The notes under the pieces are model-generated. The model was given only the letters and a program-made list of their open reading frames with translations, made no database searches and was not told the DNA's origin. The position numbers and the translations under genes were made by a program. Shown here piece by piece: positions 44,468 through 53,710 of a stretch of DNA of 63,578 nt (positions are counted from its first letter, which is position 1; each line of letters starts with the position of its first letter). Source of the stretch: an uncultured Bacilli bacterium (GTDB taxonomy: Bacteria; Bacillota_I; Bacilli_A; RF39; UBA660); assembly GCA_910586195.1 (NCBI GenBank), contig CAJUHO010000005.1, positions 1 through 63,578 on the forward strand. The letters are read 5' to 3'.

Positions 44468-45727
44468 TTAGTTTTTTTGCTTGTTTTCTTTTTCTTTATT
44501 AAAACTTTTATATAGATTATATGTTAGTCCGTTTAGTATAATATCAAATTCCCCTATGTATTCCGTAACTACAGCACCAAATCCTAGTTTCATTTCATTA
44601 AGACCTTCATAATTATTTTTCTCATCAAATTCGCCGCTTACTGCATTTAGATTAAAATATTTATATCCTTTTTGTTGATAATATTTTATAATTTCCCATT
44701 TTAATAAATAATTTGGATTTAAAGATTTATGTCGAGGATTGAATCCTTCGATGATTAAATAGGCAGCATTGTCATAAGTAATTACTAATGCACCACCTAC
44801 CACAAGACCTTCTGGATGTTCTTTTAATAGTTTTGTTGCTAGTACTAAATCTTTTTTATATGTATTGACTAATTTATCAGATTCCATTTTTTTATTTAAA
44901 GTATTTCTTTGACTTACTCCTTTTTTAGTAGGATCTTGAATAAGTTTTGTTAACTTGTCATTAGTGTCTAATTCTTCTTCATATAACTCTTTGCTACCAA
45001 CAACAAAATCCTCTGTATCTAAAATAGCATAGTATAAGTCAATTTGACCTTTAAAATTTTTACAAAGCTCTTTATAATATTCTAATGGTCTATCATGTTT
45101 TTTCTTTATGAAATTATAAAGAGCATCTATATTTAAATTATTATCTTTACTAATTTTAATACCACTTCGTTCTGCTTTTCTAATTTTATGACGTGTTCTT
45201 TTATCAAAACTTTCAAAAATGTCATGAATACTTCTGTTTAATAAAATCAATGCTTCAAAGCGAGACTTTTCATTTTCAAAATATAAGTTGTTTCCTTTAT
45301 GTTGAAAATCAGCTTCTTTTAAATTTGTCATAATTAAATTTATTTCATTATTCATATTTAAAATGCTACCTTTTTCATTTCTGATAGTAGAGGGAATTAG
45401 AGGATCCATCTTTAGAAACATAAAACCTTGTTTTCCTAATAATGTTTTTAGTTTACGAGCTAATTCTTTCACAGTAAAAGAGTTTGTATAGTCAAATAAG
45501 ATTCCCCTTGGAGCGTAAGCAAATTTATTATTCATGAATATATCTTTATAAAGTAGGAGTGTTGCCCCAATTAAAGTATCCGTTTCATCAATAATTCCTA
45601 AATAGTGGGCTTTATAACCGAATTTTACCATAGTATGTGCATAGGCAGGAGATTGATAGTAATTTCTATAACGATGTGTTTTTGCAAACTGTTCAAATTG
45701 GTTTTCTTCTAGTGTAATTACCTTCAT
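44468..45727 (-). CDS. FemAB-family peptidoglycan aminoacyltransferase
   Basis: Adds an amino acid from aminoacyl-tRNA to the side chain of lipid II or related cell-wall peptide. 419 aa with the two GNAT-like subdomains (YYQSPAYAHTMVKFGYKAHYLG; NPNYLLKWEIIKYYQQKGYKYFNLNAVSGEFD) and the FemX-type helical arm of charged residues (about 240-290, with KGVSQRNTLNKKMES). FemA, FemB and FemX cannot be told apart here. AAGGAGGTAG precedes the ATG at 45727. It is divergent from murD, which also acts on the wall. Confidence 0.85.
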   Translation of the reverse strand: MKVITLEENQFEQFAKTHRYRNYYQSPAYAHTMVKFGYKAHYLGIIDETDTLIGATLLLYKDIFMNNKFAYAPRGILFDYTNSFTVKELARKLKTLLGKQGFMFLKMDPLIPSTIRNEKGSILNMNNEINLIMTNLKEADFQHKGNNLYFENEKSRFEALILLNRSIHDIFESFDKRTRHKIRKAERSGIKISKDNNLNIDALYNFIKKKHDRPLEYYKELCKNFKGQIDLYYAILDTEDFVVGSKELYEEELDTNDKLTKLIQDPTKKGVSQRNTLNKKMESDKLVNTYKKDLVLATKLLKEHPEGLVVGGALVITYDNAAYLIIEGFNPRHKSLNPNYLLKWEIIKYYQQKGYKYFNLNAVSGEFDEKNNYEGLNEMKLGFGAVVTEYIGEFDIILNGLTYNLYKSFNKEKENKQKN

Positions 45728-45819
45728 AGCCTACCTCCTTATTTTCTTTATTATAGCATATTATAGAATATTTTTACAATGAAACTTTTTTATTTAATGT
45801 TTAAAAATTATACATTTAT

Positions 45820-45825
45820 AGTATA
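45820..45825 (+). promoter_or_regulatory. -10 element of murD-eno
   Basis: TATAAT immediately upstream of the rejected ATG at 45826, in the intergenic region shared with the divergent femX-like gene. Confidence 0.5.
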
Positions 45826-45843
45826 ATGATATTAGGTGATAAT

Positions 45844-47202
45844 ATGTTTGAAAATCAAAAGATTTTAATACTTGGATTGGCACGTAGTGGTTATGAGGCA
45901 GCAAAGATTTTAATAGAACGTGGTAATACGGTTGTATTAAATGATGGCAAAAAAGAAGATAAACTTAATAAAATACAGATAGATGAATTACGTAATCAAG
46001 GGGTAGAATTTGTCTTAGGTTCTCATCCTGATGATTTATTAGATTCTACTTATGATTATTTAATAAAGAATCCAGGAGTTCCTATTGACCATCCCTATGT
46101 AGAAAGGGCACATGAATTGGGTATTGAGGTAATTAATGAAGTAGAAATGGCATATCGATTGTTGCCAAAAGATATTACTTTAATAGGAATTACTGGAACA
46201 AATGGTAAAACTACTACTACGACTTTAACATATGAACTATTACATGAAGTATATGGTGAGAGTGTTCATTTAGCTGGAAATATTGGTTATCCTTTATGCA
46301 GTATTTTAAAAGATTTAAAAAAAGATGATATTATTGTGCTGGAAATCTCTTGCCAGCAGGGAGAAAATTTAAAAGATTTTAAACCGCATGTTTGTCTAAT
46401 GACAAATTTATCAGAAGCACATATCGATTTTATGAAAACATATAATCATTATAAACAAGTTAAATCAAAAATGTTTTATAATCAAACAGAGGATGATATT
46501 GCTATTTTGAATATTGAAAATCAAGATGTATTAGATCTTATGAAAGATGTGAAGGCAACTACGAAATACTTCTCTAGCAGAAATGAAATCAATGGATGCT
46601 ATTTAAAAGATAATGCTATTTATTATTATGGAGAAAAGGTTTTAGATATTGATAAAATTTTGATTAAGGGTATTCATAATTTAGAAAATTGTATGGCATC
46701 TATTATGATAGCCAAAGAATTTAATGTATCTAATGAAGAAATTTTAAAAGTTATTTCAAAATTTACGGGGGTAGAGCATCGATTAGAATATGTTGATACA
46801 GTAAATGGTGTAAAATATTATAATGATACAGAAGCAACCAATATAAAATGTAGTCAAATTGCTCTTTCTTCTTTTTCGGAAAATAAAATATTAATATTAG
46901 GTGGAATGGAGCGAGGTCAAAATTTTCATGATTTAACTCCGTTTATGAAAAATGTAAAAGCGATTGTGGGAATTGGAGAATGTCGTATACGCGTATTAGA
47001 ATATGGTACATCGCTTCATATTCCTACTTATGCTTTTGAAACTTTAAAAGAAGCTTTTGAAAAATGTGTAAGTCTTGCGGAAGAAAATGATGTTGTTTTG
47101 TTATCCCCAGCTTCTGCCTCGTGGGATCAGTATAAGGAATGTGAAGAGCGGGGAGCTGAGTTTAAAAAATATGTAGAGGAGATGAAATGTAATGAAAATT
47201 AA
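45844..47202 (+). CDS. murD: UDP-N-acetylmuramoylalanine-D-glutamate ligase
   Basis: Adds D-Glu to UDP-MurNAc-L-Ala with ATP. 452 aa. N-terminal UDP-binding fold (ILILGLARSGYEAAKIL), central ATP site (GITGTNGKTTTTTL), HRLEYV of the Mur ligase family, and C-terminal domain with LSPASASWDQYKECEERG. The ATG at 45844 fits TAGGTGA; one at 45826 overlaps the -10 box. It overlaps eno by 11 bp. Confidence 0.95.
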   Translation: MFENQKILILGLARSGYEAAKILIERGNTVVLNDGKKEDKLNKIQIDELRNQGVEFVLGSHPDDLLDSTYDYLIKNPGVPIDHPYVERAHELGIEVINEVEMAYRLLPKDITLIGITGTNGKTTTTTLTYELLHEVYGESVHLAGNIGYPLCSILKDLKKDDIIVLEISCQQGENLKDFKPHVCLMTNLSEAHIDFMKTYNHYKQVKSKMFYNQTEDDIAILNIENQDVLDLMKDVKATTKYFSSRNEINGCYLKDNAIYYYGEKVLDIDKILIKGIHNLENCMASIMIAKEFNVSNEEILKVISKFTGVEHRLEYVDTVNGVKYYNDTEATNIKCSQIALSSFSENKILILGGMERGQNFHDLTPFMKNVKAIVGIGECRIRVLEYGTSLHIPTYAFETLKEAFEKCVSLAEENDVVLLSPASASWDQYKECEERGAEFKKYVEEMKCNEN

Positions 47203-48412
47203 AAATGTAATTGGTAGGGAGATATTAGATTCTCGTGGAAATCCAACAGTGGAAGTAGATGTGATTTTGGAAAATGGTGTAATCGGTAGAGCAGCAGTTC
47301 CTAGTGGTGCATCTACTGGAGAAAGAGAAGCACTAGAAATGAGAGATGGTGGAGATCGTTATCAGGGAAAAGGTGTTTTAAATGCTGTAAATAATGTTAA
47401 TACAGTGCTTCGTGATTTAGTAGTTGGTATGGATGCTAATGATCAAAAATCACTAGATTATGCGATGATTGAATTAGATGGAACAGATACTAAAAGTAAC
47501 TTAGGTGCTAATGCGATTTTAGGTATAAGTATGGCAGCATTAAAGGCTAGTGCTACAGCTGCTGGGAAAGAATTATATGAATATGTAGGAGAAGGAAGAG
47601 CTTTACCTGTTCCTATGATGAATATTATTAATGGTGGTGCACATGCTGATAATAACTTAGACTTTCAAGAGTTTATGATTATTCCACAAAGAGATACGAT
47701 TCATGAAAGAGTACGAGTAGGAGCTGAAGTTTTTCATAGCCTAAAAAAGGTATTAAATGAAAAAGGATATGCCACAGGAGTAGGAGATGAAGGTGGTTTT
47801 GCGCCTAATTTGGGTTCTAATAAAGAGGGATTTGAACTTATTATTGAGGCAATTAAAAGGGCTGGATATAAACCCTTTGATGATGTTAAAATTGCTATTG
47901 ATGTAGCTGCCAGTGAGTTTTATCATGATGGAAAATATCATGTTGATGGAAAAGAATTAACAACAGATGAGTTAATCGAATTTTATGAAGAACTTGTAGA
48001 TATTTATCCAATAATTTCTATAGAGGATCCTGTTGATGAGAATGATTGGGAAGGTTTTCATAAAATTACAGAAAAGTTAGGAGATAAAGTCCAATTGGTA
48101 GGAGACGATTTATTTGTTACAAATAAAAAATGTTTACAGCTGGGAATTGATCATCAAGCTGGTAATGCTATTTTATTGAAAGTCAATCAAATTGGGACTA
48201 TAACTGAGACAATTGAAACAATTGAATTGGCCAAAAATCATGGATATAAAACAATTATTTCTCATAGAAGTGGTGAGACAGAGGATACTATTATTGCTGA
48301 TTTAGCAGTAGGACTTGATTTGGGACAAATTAAGACAGGTTCTATGTCTAGAACAGATCGTATTTGTAAATATAATCAATTAATGAGAATTGAGGAAGAG
48401 ATTAGTTGCTGA
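47192..48412 (+). CDS. eno: Enolase
   Basis: Converts 2-phosphoglycerate to phosphoenolpyruvate. 406 aa, slightly short of the usual 425-430. REILDSRGNPTVEV, the acid-base residues in GDEGGFAP, magnesium ligands in SIEDP and VGDDLFVTN, KVNQIGT and SHRSGETED are intact. It starts inside murD, and the murD-eno pairing is uncommon. Confidence 0.96.
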   Translation: MKIKNVIGREILDSRGNPTVEVDVILENGVIGRAAVPSGASTGEREALEMRDGGDRYQGKGVLNAVNNVNTVLRDLVVGMDANDQKSLDYAMIELDGTDTKSNLGANAILGISMAALKASATAAGKELYEYVGEGRALPVPMMNIINGGAHADNNLDFQEFMIIPQRDTIHERVRVGAEVFHSLKKVLNEKGYATGVGDEGGFAPNLGSNKEGFELIIEAIKRAGYKPFDDVKIAIDVAASEFYHDGKYHVDGKELTTDELIEFYEELVDIYPIISIEDPVDENDWEGFHKITEKLGDKVQLVGDDLFVTNKKCLQLGIDHQAGNAILLKVNQIGTITETIETIELAKNHGYKTIISHRSGETEDTIIADLAVGLDLGQIKTGSMSRTDRICKYNQLMRIEEEISC

Positions 48413-48448
48413 GATAGGAAGGAATTTATCATGGATAAGTTCTTTTTC

Positions 48449-48477
48449 TTTACATTTTTGATAATTTGTGTTATAAT
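48449..48477 (+). promoter_or_regulatory. Promoter of the kinase-like gene
   Basis: TTTACA (48449-48454), 17-bp spacer, TATAAT (48472-48477) with an extended TG. Confidence 0.7.
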
Positions 48478-48501
48478 ATGTAGCATTTATAGGGGGATTA
48501 T

Positions 48502-49272
48502 ATGGGAAGAAAAATGGTATTACCTGAAAAGGTCATTTTGCGTAGTAATTTGAAAGTGATATCTGGTATCTCTAAACTTGAAAAAGTAGGTGCTGGGCAT
48601 GATGGAATTGTATTTCGTTTTAATGATAATGCATTAAAAATATTGAAGTATGATATTAATTTGCGTAGGCAGAGAAATCTTATGACATTTGAAAAAATAT
48701 TATATTTTCAAGATGAACTTAATTTAAAGAGAATTATACAGCCAAGAGATATTTTACTAGATTTTGAGGGAGTATATTCTGGATATGTTATGGATTGCTT
48801 GGATAATTTAGCTAGTAGTAAGAAGGAAGGTACTTCTTCATATAAAAGATTGGGAGATTTTTTATGTGAAGATTTGATTGAAGCTAGTTATGAATTAGAG
48901 GATGACTTTAATGAATTGACGGAGAAGCGAGTAGTTGCTAAAGATATAAACCGTGGTAGTTATATTTATACTGATAATTTTCTTCATTTATGTGATATGG
49001 ACAAGTATTTAAAGGTAGATAATAAAACAACATTAAGTGTAAGTGATGAAAATAAAAAGATGTGTAACTTTGTTATTGCTAAGGCTTTATATTACGAAAT
49101 GCAAAAACTATATGGTGTAGATAAGACGGGTGAGAAACAATTAAACAATTGGGTAAAGAAGTCATCGAACTCTAGAACTTTTATGCAAGAGTTGCGAACT
49201 GACCTTGCTGGTTGTGCTGATGAGCCATTACATGACTACGTTCTATCAAAAGCGAAAAAAATTGTTCGTTAG
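48502..49272 (+). CDS. Protein-kinase-fold protein, function unknown
   Basis: 256 aa. The N-terminal lobe has a glycine-rich loop (VGAGHDGIVFRF, about 29-40) and a candidate ATP lysine (NALKILKYD). The C-terminal lobe has DINRGSYIYTDN, which fits a catalytic-loop Asp with a downstream Asn or Ser, followed by a metal-binding Asp in LCDMDKYLKV. HRD and DFG are both degenerate, so it could be a small-molecule kinase or a pseudokinase. It has its own promoter and GGGGGA site, between eno and secG. Confidence 0.6.
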   Translation: MGRKMVLPEKVILRSNLKVISGISKLEKVGAGHDGIVFRFNDNALKILKYDINLRRQRNLMTFEKILYFQDELNLKRIIQPRDILLDFEGVYSGYVMDCLDNLASSKKEGTSSYKRLGDFLCEDLIEASYELEDDFNELTEKRVVAKDINRGSYIYTDNFLHLCDMDKYLKVDNKTTLSVSDENKKMCNFVIAKALYYEMQKLYGVDKTGEKQLNNWVKKSSNSRTFMQELRTDLAGCADEPLHDYVLSKAKKIVR

Positions 49273-49329
49273 TTGCAATATTTTTTGCTTTGTGGTAATA
49301 TATTGTTATTGAAATTTTGGAGGGATATG

Positions 49330-49545
49330 ATGGAAACTGCATTATTGATAATATCCATTTTATTAATTATCATTGTATTATTACAAAGTGGTAAAGCAGA
49401 TGGTGCTGCTGGAATTATTTCTGGTGGTAGTGGAGAGCTTTTCCGTGAACGCAAAGAGCGTGGAACAGAATTATTGATTAGTCGTATTACATTATTATTA
49501 GGACTTGCATTTTTTGTTATTTGTTTAGTTGCATCATTTATATAA
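49330..49545 (+). CDS. secG: Preprotein translocase subunit SecG
   Basis: 71 aa with two membrane spans (about 2-20 and 50-70) joined by the conserved loop QSGKADGAAGIISGGSGELF. GGAGGG fits the ATG at 49330 (another ATG at 49327). secG next to rnr, then smpB, is the normal Bacilli order. Confidence 0.93.
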   Translation: METALLIISILLIIIVLLQSGKADGAAGIISGGSGELFRERKERGTELLISRITLLLGLAFFVICLVASFI

Positions 49546-49549
49546 ATAG

Positions 49550-49572
49550 GGCTTTTCGGAAAGCCTTTTTTA
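49550..49572 (+). terminator. Intrinsic terminator after secG
   Basis: GGCTTT (49550-49555), loop TCGG, AAAGCC (49560-49565), then T residues. Confidence 0.85.
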
Positions 49573-49606
49573 TTTTATAATGTAGATAGGATATGAAGGT
49601 GAAAAA

Positions 49607-51712
49607 ATGAGAGAACACATTATTGAAGTATTAAGACAAAAGAAAAAGGCCCTAGATGTTTTTGAACTTAGTGATTGTTTATACTTAAAGACAGCAGAGG
49701 ATACTAAGAAGTTAATTCAACAATTAAATTTATTAGAAAAAGATGCTACTATTTATCATACGAATAAGAATCGTTATATGCTGATTGAGGACAGTCATTT
49801 AAAGAGGGGGATTATGCATGCGAATAAGAAGGGATTTGGATTTGTAGACGTTGAAGATTTAGAAGATGATATATATATAAATGAGAATTTTATGAATGGT
49901 GCTCTTCATGGGGATGTAGTATTAGTAGAAATTACAAGTAAAATGAATATTAGCCGTTTAGAGGGAAGAGTATTAAGGATTATTGAGCGAAAATTAGTTA
50001 ATTATATTGGAGAGATTAATTTTCATAAAAATATAGGTTATGTTACTTTAGATGATGACAAAATTCATCTAAAAATAGAAGTGGCTAGGAAAGATTCTTT
50101 AAATGCAGTGGATGGTCATAAAGTGGTGGTAACTCTTGACAAAAAGTTAGATAATCATGGAAGATATTCAGGAAAAGTTTTAGAAATCATTGGTCATAAA
50201 AATGATCCAGGAGTAGATATTTTATCTATTGTTTATAAGTATAATATTGCAACAGACTTTAGTGATGAGGTAAAACAAGAGGTAAAAGAGCTGCCAATGG
50301 AAGTTTTAAAAGATGATTATACAGGGCGTCGTGATTTACGAGATATGGAAATTTTCACTATTGATGGGGATGATACTAAAGATATTGATGATGCCATTTC
50401 AATAGAAAAAATGGATAATGGACATTATCGCTTAGGTGTTCATATTGCAGATGTTTCTTATTATGTAAAAGAGGGGAGTCCATTGGATCAAGAAGCAATG
50501 GAGAGGGGAACTAGTGTTTACTTAGTAGATCGAGTTATTCCTATGATACCACATGAACTTTCAAATGGAATCTGTTCTCTTAATCCTAATGTGGATCGTT
50601 TAGCAATTTCTTGTATGATGGAGTTTGATAAAAATGGTCAGCAAGTAGATTATGAAATATTTGAAAGTGTTATTTGTTCTAAAATTCAAATGACTTATAA
50701 GAAGGTAAATAGTATTTTGGAAAACAATATAGTACCAGATGGTTATGAGTTATATGAAGACTCTCTTCGTAAAATGGAGGAGTTGGCACAGATTTTACGC
50801 AAAATGAAAAAAAAGCGAGGTTATATTGATTTTGAAGTAGATGAGGCCAAAATATTGGTAGATGAAAATTGTAAGCCTACAGACATTGTGTTAAGGGATA
50901 GAGGACTTGGTGAGTTGTTAATTGAAGATTTTATGATTGCAGCGAATGAGTGTATTGCAACTCATATATTTTATATGGAACTTCCATTTTTATATCGTAT
51001 TCATGAGTATCCGAAAGAGGAAAAAATTCGTAGTTATTTAAGTTTTATAGGAACACTCGGATATCATATTTCAGGTAATATTAAGGATACAAGACCGCAA
51101 ACGATTCAAAAACTTGTAGAATATTTGAGTGATAAAGAGGAATTTAAAATTTTATCTAGTTTATTACTTCGTAGTATGCAAAAAGCTGTATATAAAGAAG
51201 AAAATTTGGGACATTATGGACTGGCTAGTAAGTGTTATACGCATTTTACTTCGCCCATTAGACGTTATCCAGATACTACAGTTCATCGCTTACTTAGGAC
51301 TTATTTATTTAAAGGGGATATTTCAGCTAAAACAAGAGCTCATTGGGAACAAAAATTAGTCTATATTGCAGAGCATTCGTCTAGCCGTGAACGTGCTTCT
51401 ATTGACTGTGAACGGGAAGTAGAGGATATGAAAATGGCAGAATATATGGAAGAACATATTGGCGAAGAGTATGAAGGTATAATTAGTTCGGTTATGAATT
51501 TTGGATTATTTGTACAATTAGATAATTTAATAGAGGGAATGGTTCCAATCCGCGATATGCCAGATTTTTTTCATTATAATGAGGAGACAATGACTTTAAC
51601 GGGGGAGAGAACCCATGTTACTTATACAATTGGTCAAAGGGTACTTGTAAAAGTAGTTCGTGCTTCAAAGGAAGAAAAGATAATTGATTTTGAAATTTTA
51701 AAGAAGGTGTAG
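49607..51712 (+). CDS. rnr: Ribonuclease R
   Basis: A processive 3'-5' exoribonuclease that degrades structured RNA and cooperates with tmRNA-SmpB. 701 aa: N-terminal winged helix (1-60), cold-shock domains (GIMHANKKGFGFVDVED), RNB catalytic domain with its Asp cluster (FTIDGDDTKDIDDAISIEK), C-terminal S1 domain (EYEGIISSVMNFGLFVQL). The usual Lys-rich tail after S1 is absent. Confidence 0.96.
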   Translation: MREHIIEVLRQKKKALDVFELSDCLYLKTAEDTKKLIQQLNLLEKDATIYHTNKNRYMLIEDSHLKRGIMHANKKGFGFVDVEDLEDDIYINENFMNGALHGDVVLVEITSKMNISRLEGRVLRIIERKLVNYIGEINFHKNIGYVTLDDDKIHLKIEVARKDSLNAVDGHKVVVTLDKKLDNHGRYSGKVLEIIGHKNDPGVDILSIVYKYNIATDFSDEVKQEVKELPMEVLKDDYTGRRDLRDMEIFTIDGDDTKDIDDAISIEKMDNGHYRLGVHIADVSYYVKEGSPLDQEAMERGTSVYLVDRVIPMIPHELSNGICSLNPNVDRLAISCMMEFDKNGQQVDYEIFESVICSKIQMTYKKVNSILENNIVPDGYELYEDSLRKMEELAQILRKMKKKRGYIDFEVDEAKILVDENCKPTDIVLRDRGLGELLIEDFMIAANECIATHIFYMELPFLYRIHEYPKEEKIRSYLSFIGTLGYHISGNIKDTRPQTIQKLVEYLSDKEEFKILSSLLLRSMQKAVYKEENLGHYGLASKCYTHFTSPIRRYPDTTVHRLLRTYLFKGDISAKTRAHWEQKLVYIAEHSSSRERASIDCEREVEDMKMAEYMEEHIGEEYEGIISSVMNFGLFVQLDNLIEGMVPIRDMPDFFHYNEETMTLTGERTHVTYTIGQRVLVKVVRASKEEKIIDFEILKKV

Positions 51713-51714
51713 TT

Positions 51715-52911
51715 ATGAAGGGCAGTAAGAAGTCAAAGAGAAAACTGAAAAAGCCATTAAAAGTTTTATTTGCTTTAGTCATATTATTGATTGGTTCAGG
51801 ATGCTTATTACAGGTTTATTTTTCCTTTTCAAAAAAGGAATCTCCTAAACCTAATAAGACTGGAGTTCAAAAAGAAGTTAAAAAAGATGAAAAAAAGACA
51901 TATCATGCTAGTATGATTATGGTAGGGGATTCTTTAATTCACAATTCTTTATATTATGATGCAAAACAAAAGGATGGTAGCTACGACTTTAAGCCTATGT
52001 TAGAATTAACAAAACCGATTACAAGCAAGTATGATTTGGCATATTATAATCAGGAGACAGTATTAGGTGGCACAGAATTAGGTCTTTCTAGTTATCCTTG
52101 TTTTAACTCTCCGCAAGAAGTGGGAGATGCCTTTATAGATTCTGGTTTTAATTTGGTAAGTTTAGCTACTAATCATACAATGGATAGGGGAGAGGCCGCT
52201 GTATTAAGTTCCTTAGAATATTGGAATAGTAAGGAAAATGTGGTAACTGCAGGTAGTTATAGGTCTTTTGAAGAGCGTGATAATGGACATATTCATGAAG
52301 TAAATGGAATTAAGTATGCATTTTTTTCTTATACTACATGGACAAATGGTTTAGTGCCACCATCAGGAAAAGAATATTTGGATAATGTTTATTCGGATGA
52401 GTTGGCAAAAGCCGATATTGAAAGAGTTCGTGATAAAGTAGATGTGGTGATGGTTGCGATGCACTGGGGAATTGAGTATTCACTTGGTGTTAGTGCCTCA
52501 CAAGAGGAAATTGCAAACTATTTGTCTAGTCTTGGAGTAGATATTATCATAGGAGCACATCCTCATGTGGTAGAGCCTATTGAATATATTGGTAAGACTT
52601 TGGTTATTTATTCTTTGGGAAATTATATTTCTGCGCAAGATAGTACTGAAAAATTAACTGGATTGATGGTTTCCGTAGATATTAATAAGACTGTTGATAA
52701 GGGCATTACTAATGTAGCGATTGAAAATCCAAAGGCAGAGCTTATTTATACAAAGTATAATTTAAGTGGAAAAGGTAATTTCAAGGTTTATCCTTATAGT
52801 CAATTAAATAATACGATACTTCCTAATTATCGTACTTATTATGAGAAATATAAAAAAGTGGTGACGGAAAGATATCCTGATCTTGCATTTGTTGAAATTG
52901 GAGAAGAATAG
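51715..52911 (+). CDS. CapA/PgsA-family metallophosphatase-like protein, membrane-anchored
   Basis: 398 aa. A basic start and one signal-anchor span (about 16-36), then a Lys-rich linker and the CapA fold outside: MIMVGDSLIHN, LAYYNQETVLGG, SLATNHTMDRG, HWGIEYSLG and DIIIGAHPHVVEPIE with its metal-site His. CapA proteins act in poly-gamma-glutamate or capsule export in some bacteria, but most members are uncharacterised. It lies between rnr and smpB in the same operon (2-bp and 3-bp gaps). Its place there is unusual. Confidence 0.85.
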   Translation: MKGSKKSKRKLKKPLKVLFALVILLIGSGCLLQVYFSFSKKESPKPNKTGVQKEVKKDEKKTYHASMIMVGDSLIHNSLYYDAKQKDGSYDFKPMLELTKPITSKYDLAYYNQETVLGGTELGLSSYPCFNSPQEVGDAFIDSGFNLVSLATNHTMDRGEAAVLSSLEYWNSKENVVTAGSYRSFEERDNGHIHEVNGIKYAFFSYTTWTNGLVPPSGKEYLDNVYSDELAKADIERVRDKVDVVMVAMHWGIEYSLGVSASQEEIANYLSSLGVDIIIGAHPHVVEPIEYIGKTLVIYSLGNYISAQDSTEKLTGLMVSVDINKTVDKGITNVAIENPKAELIYTKYNLSGKGNFKVYPYSQLNNTILPNYRTYYEKYKKVVTERYPDLAFVEIGEE

Positions 52912-52914
52912 TTT

Positions 52915-53358
52915 ATGGAAATATTAAATAGAAAAGCACATTATGACTATTTTATAGAAGAGACAATAGAAGCTGGAATTGTATTAACAGGAACAGAAAT
53001 AAAATCTATTAGGGCAGGGTCTGCTAATATTAGAGATAGTTATGCAATTATTAGAAATGATGAAGTATTCTTACTGAATATGTTTATTGCACATTATAAA
53101 GAGGGGAATTTATTTAACCATGAAGAAAGTCGTAGTAGAAAATTATTGTTACATAAAAAGGAGATTAGAAAGCTTAAAGATAAAATAGATTTGCATGGTT
53201 TTACCTTAGTACCATTAAAAGTTTATTTTAAAGATAGTAAAGCAAAAATTTTATTAGGTGTATGTCGTGGAAAGAAAAATTATGATAAGAGGGAAGCGAT
53301 AAAAGAGCGAGATCAAAGAATAGAAATGCAAAGGTTAAGGAATATGAAATACCGATAA
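52915..53358 (+). CDS. smpB: SsrA-binding protein SmpB
   Basis: Binds tmRNA and brings it to stalled ribosomes. 147 aa. NRKAHYDYFIEETIEAGIVLTGTEIKSIRAG, then LHKKEIRKL and the basic tail (KKNYDKREAIKERDQ). Just downstream, where tmRNA is often found, no tmRNA gene is visible; instead a mobile element begins. Confidence 0.97.
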   Translation: MEILNRKAHYDYFIEETIEAGIVLTGTEIKSIRAGSANIRDSYAIIRNDEVFLLNMFIAHYKEGNLFNHEESRSRKLLLHKKEIRKLKDKIDLHGFTLVPLKVYFKDSKAKILLGVCRGKKNYDKREAIKERDQRIEMQRLRNMKYR

Positions 53359-53383
53359 ATTTATATGTTTTTGGTTGATTAAT

Positions 53384-53410
53384 AGAGAATAATGTTCTCT
53401 TTTTATTTTG
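53384..53410 (+). terminator. Intrinsic terminator after smpB
   Basis: AGAGAA (53384-53389), loop TAATG, TTCTCT (53395-53400), TTTTATTTTG. It ends the secG-rnr-capA-smpB region and is the last clear chromosomal feature. Confidence 0.85.
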
Positions 53411-53710
53411 TAGAAATTCATTTAGGGAAAGAAAATAATTAGAAGAAGAAACAGCCTTGGAATATAGGGTGAATCTTAAATTTTTATTGACTTAACTGTG
53501 GATAGTTTTCTGTAAATATCCCTTAGATATTTTGACACAAGTATCAAAATTATTTGTGCATTAAAAATACCAATCAATGTGATTGGCAGTAATTTATGTT
53601 AAGTTCAAATAATTGAACAGATTTCCCAATGGTGGACCTGACGAAGTCAAAAACAAACTACTTCGTATTTAGTTTTGGATTTATTTTAATAATAAAATTT
53701 AAAAGCATTA
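53411..53710. other. Intergenic junction region between chromosome and mobile element
   Basis: No gene. It holds a hairpin CCAATCA/TGATTGG (53570-53586), a second GTTCAA/TTGAAC near 53603-53618, a TGGTGGACCTGACG segment near 53630, and an inverted pair ACGAAGT (53641-53647) and ACTTCGT (about 53660-53666). The last contains the TACTTCGTA core found in the palindromes at 59-63 kb. The left end of the element is probably here but cannot be fixed without an empty site. Confidence 0.45.

Noticed and set aside
53570..53586. CCAATCA/TGATTGG hairpin as a tmRNA or sRNA
   Set aside because: No tmRNA-like tag peptide, no GGGG start and no CCA-type end around it; it is only an isolated stem.
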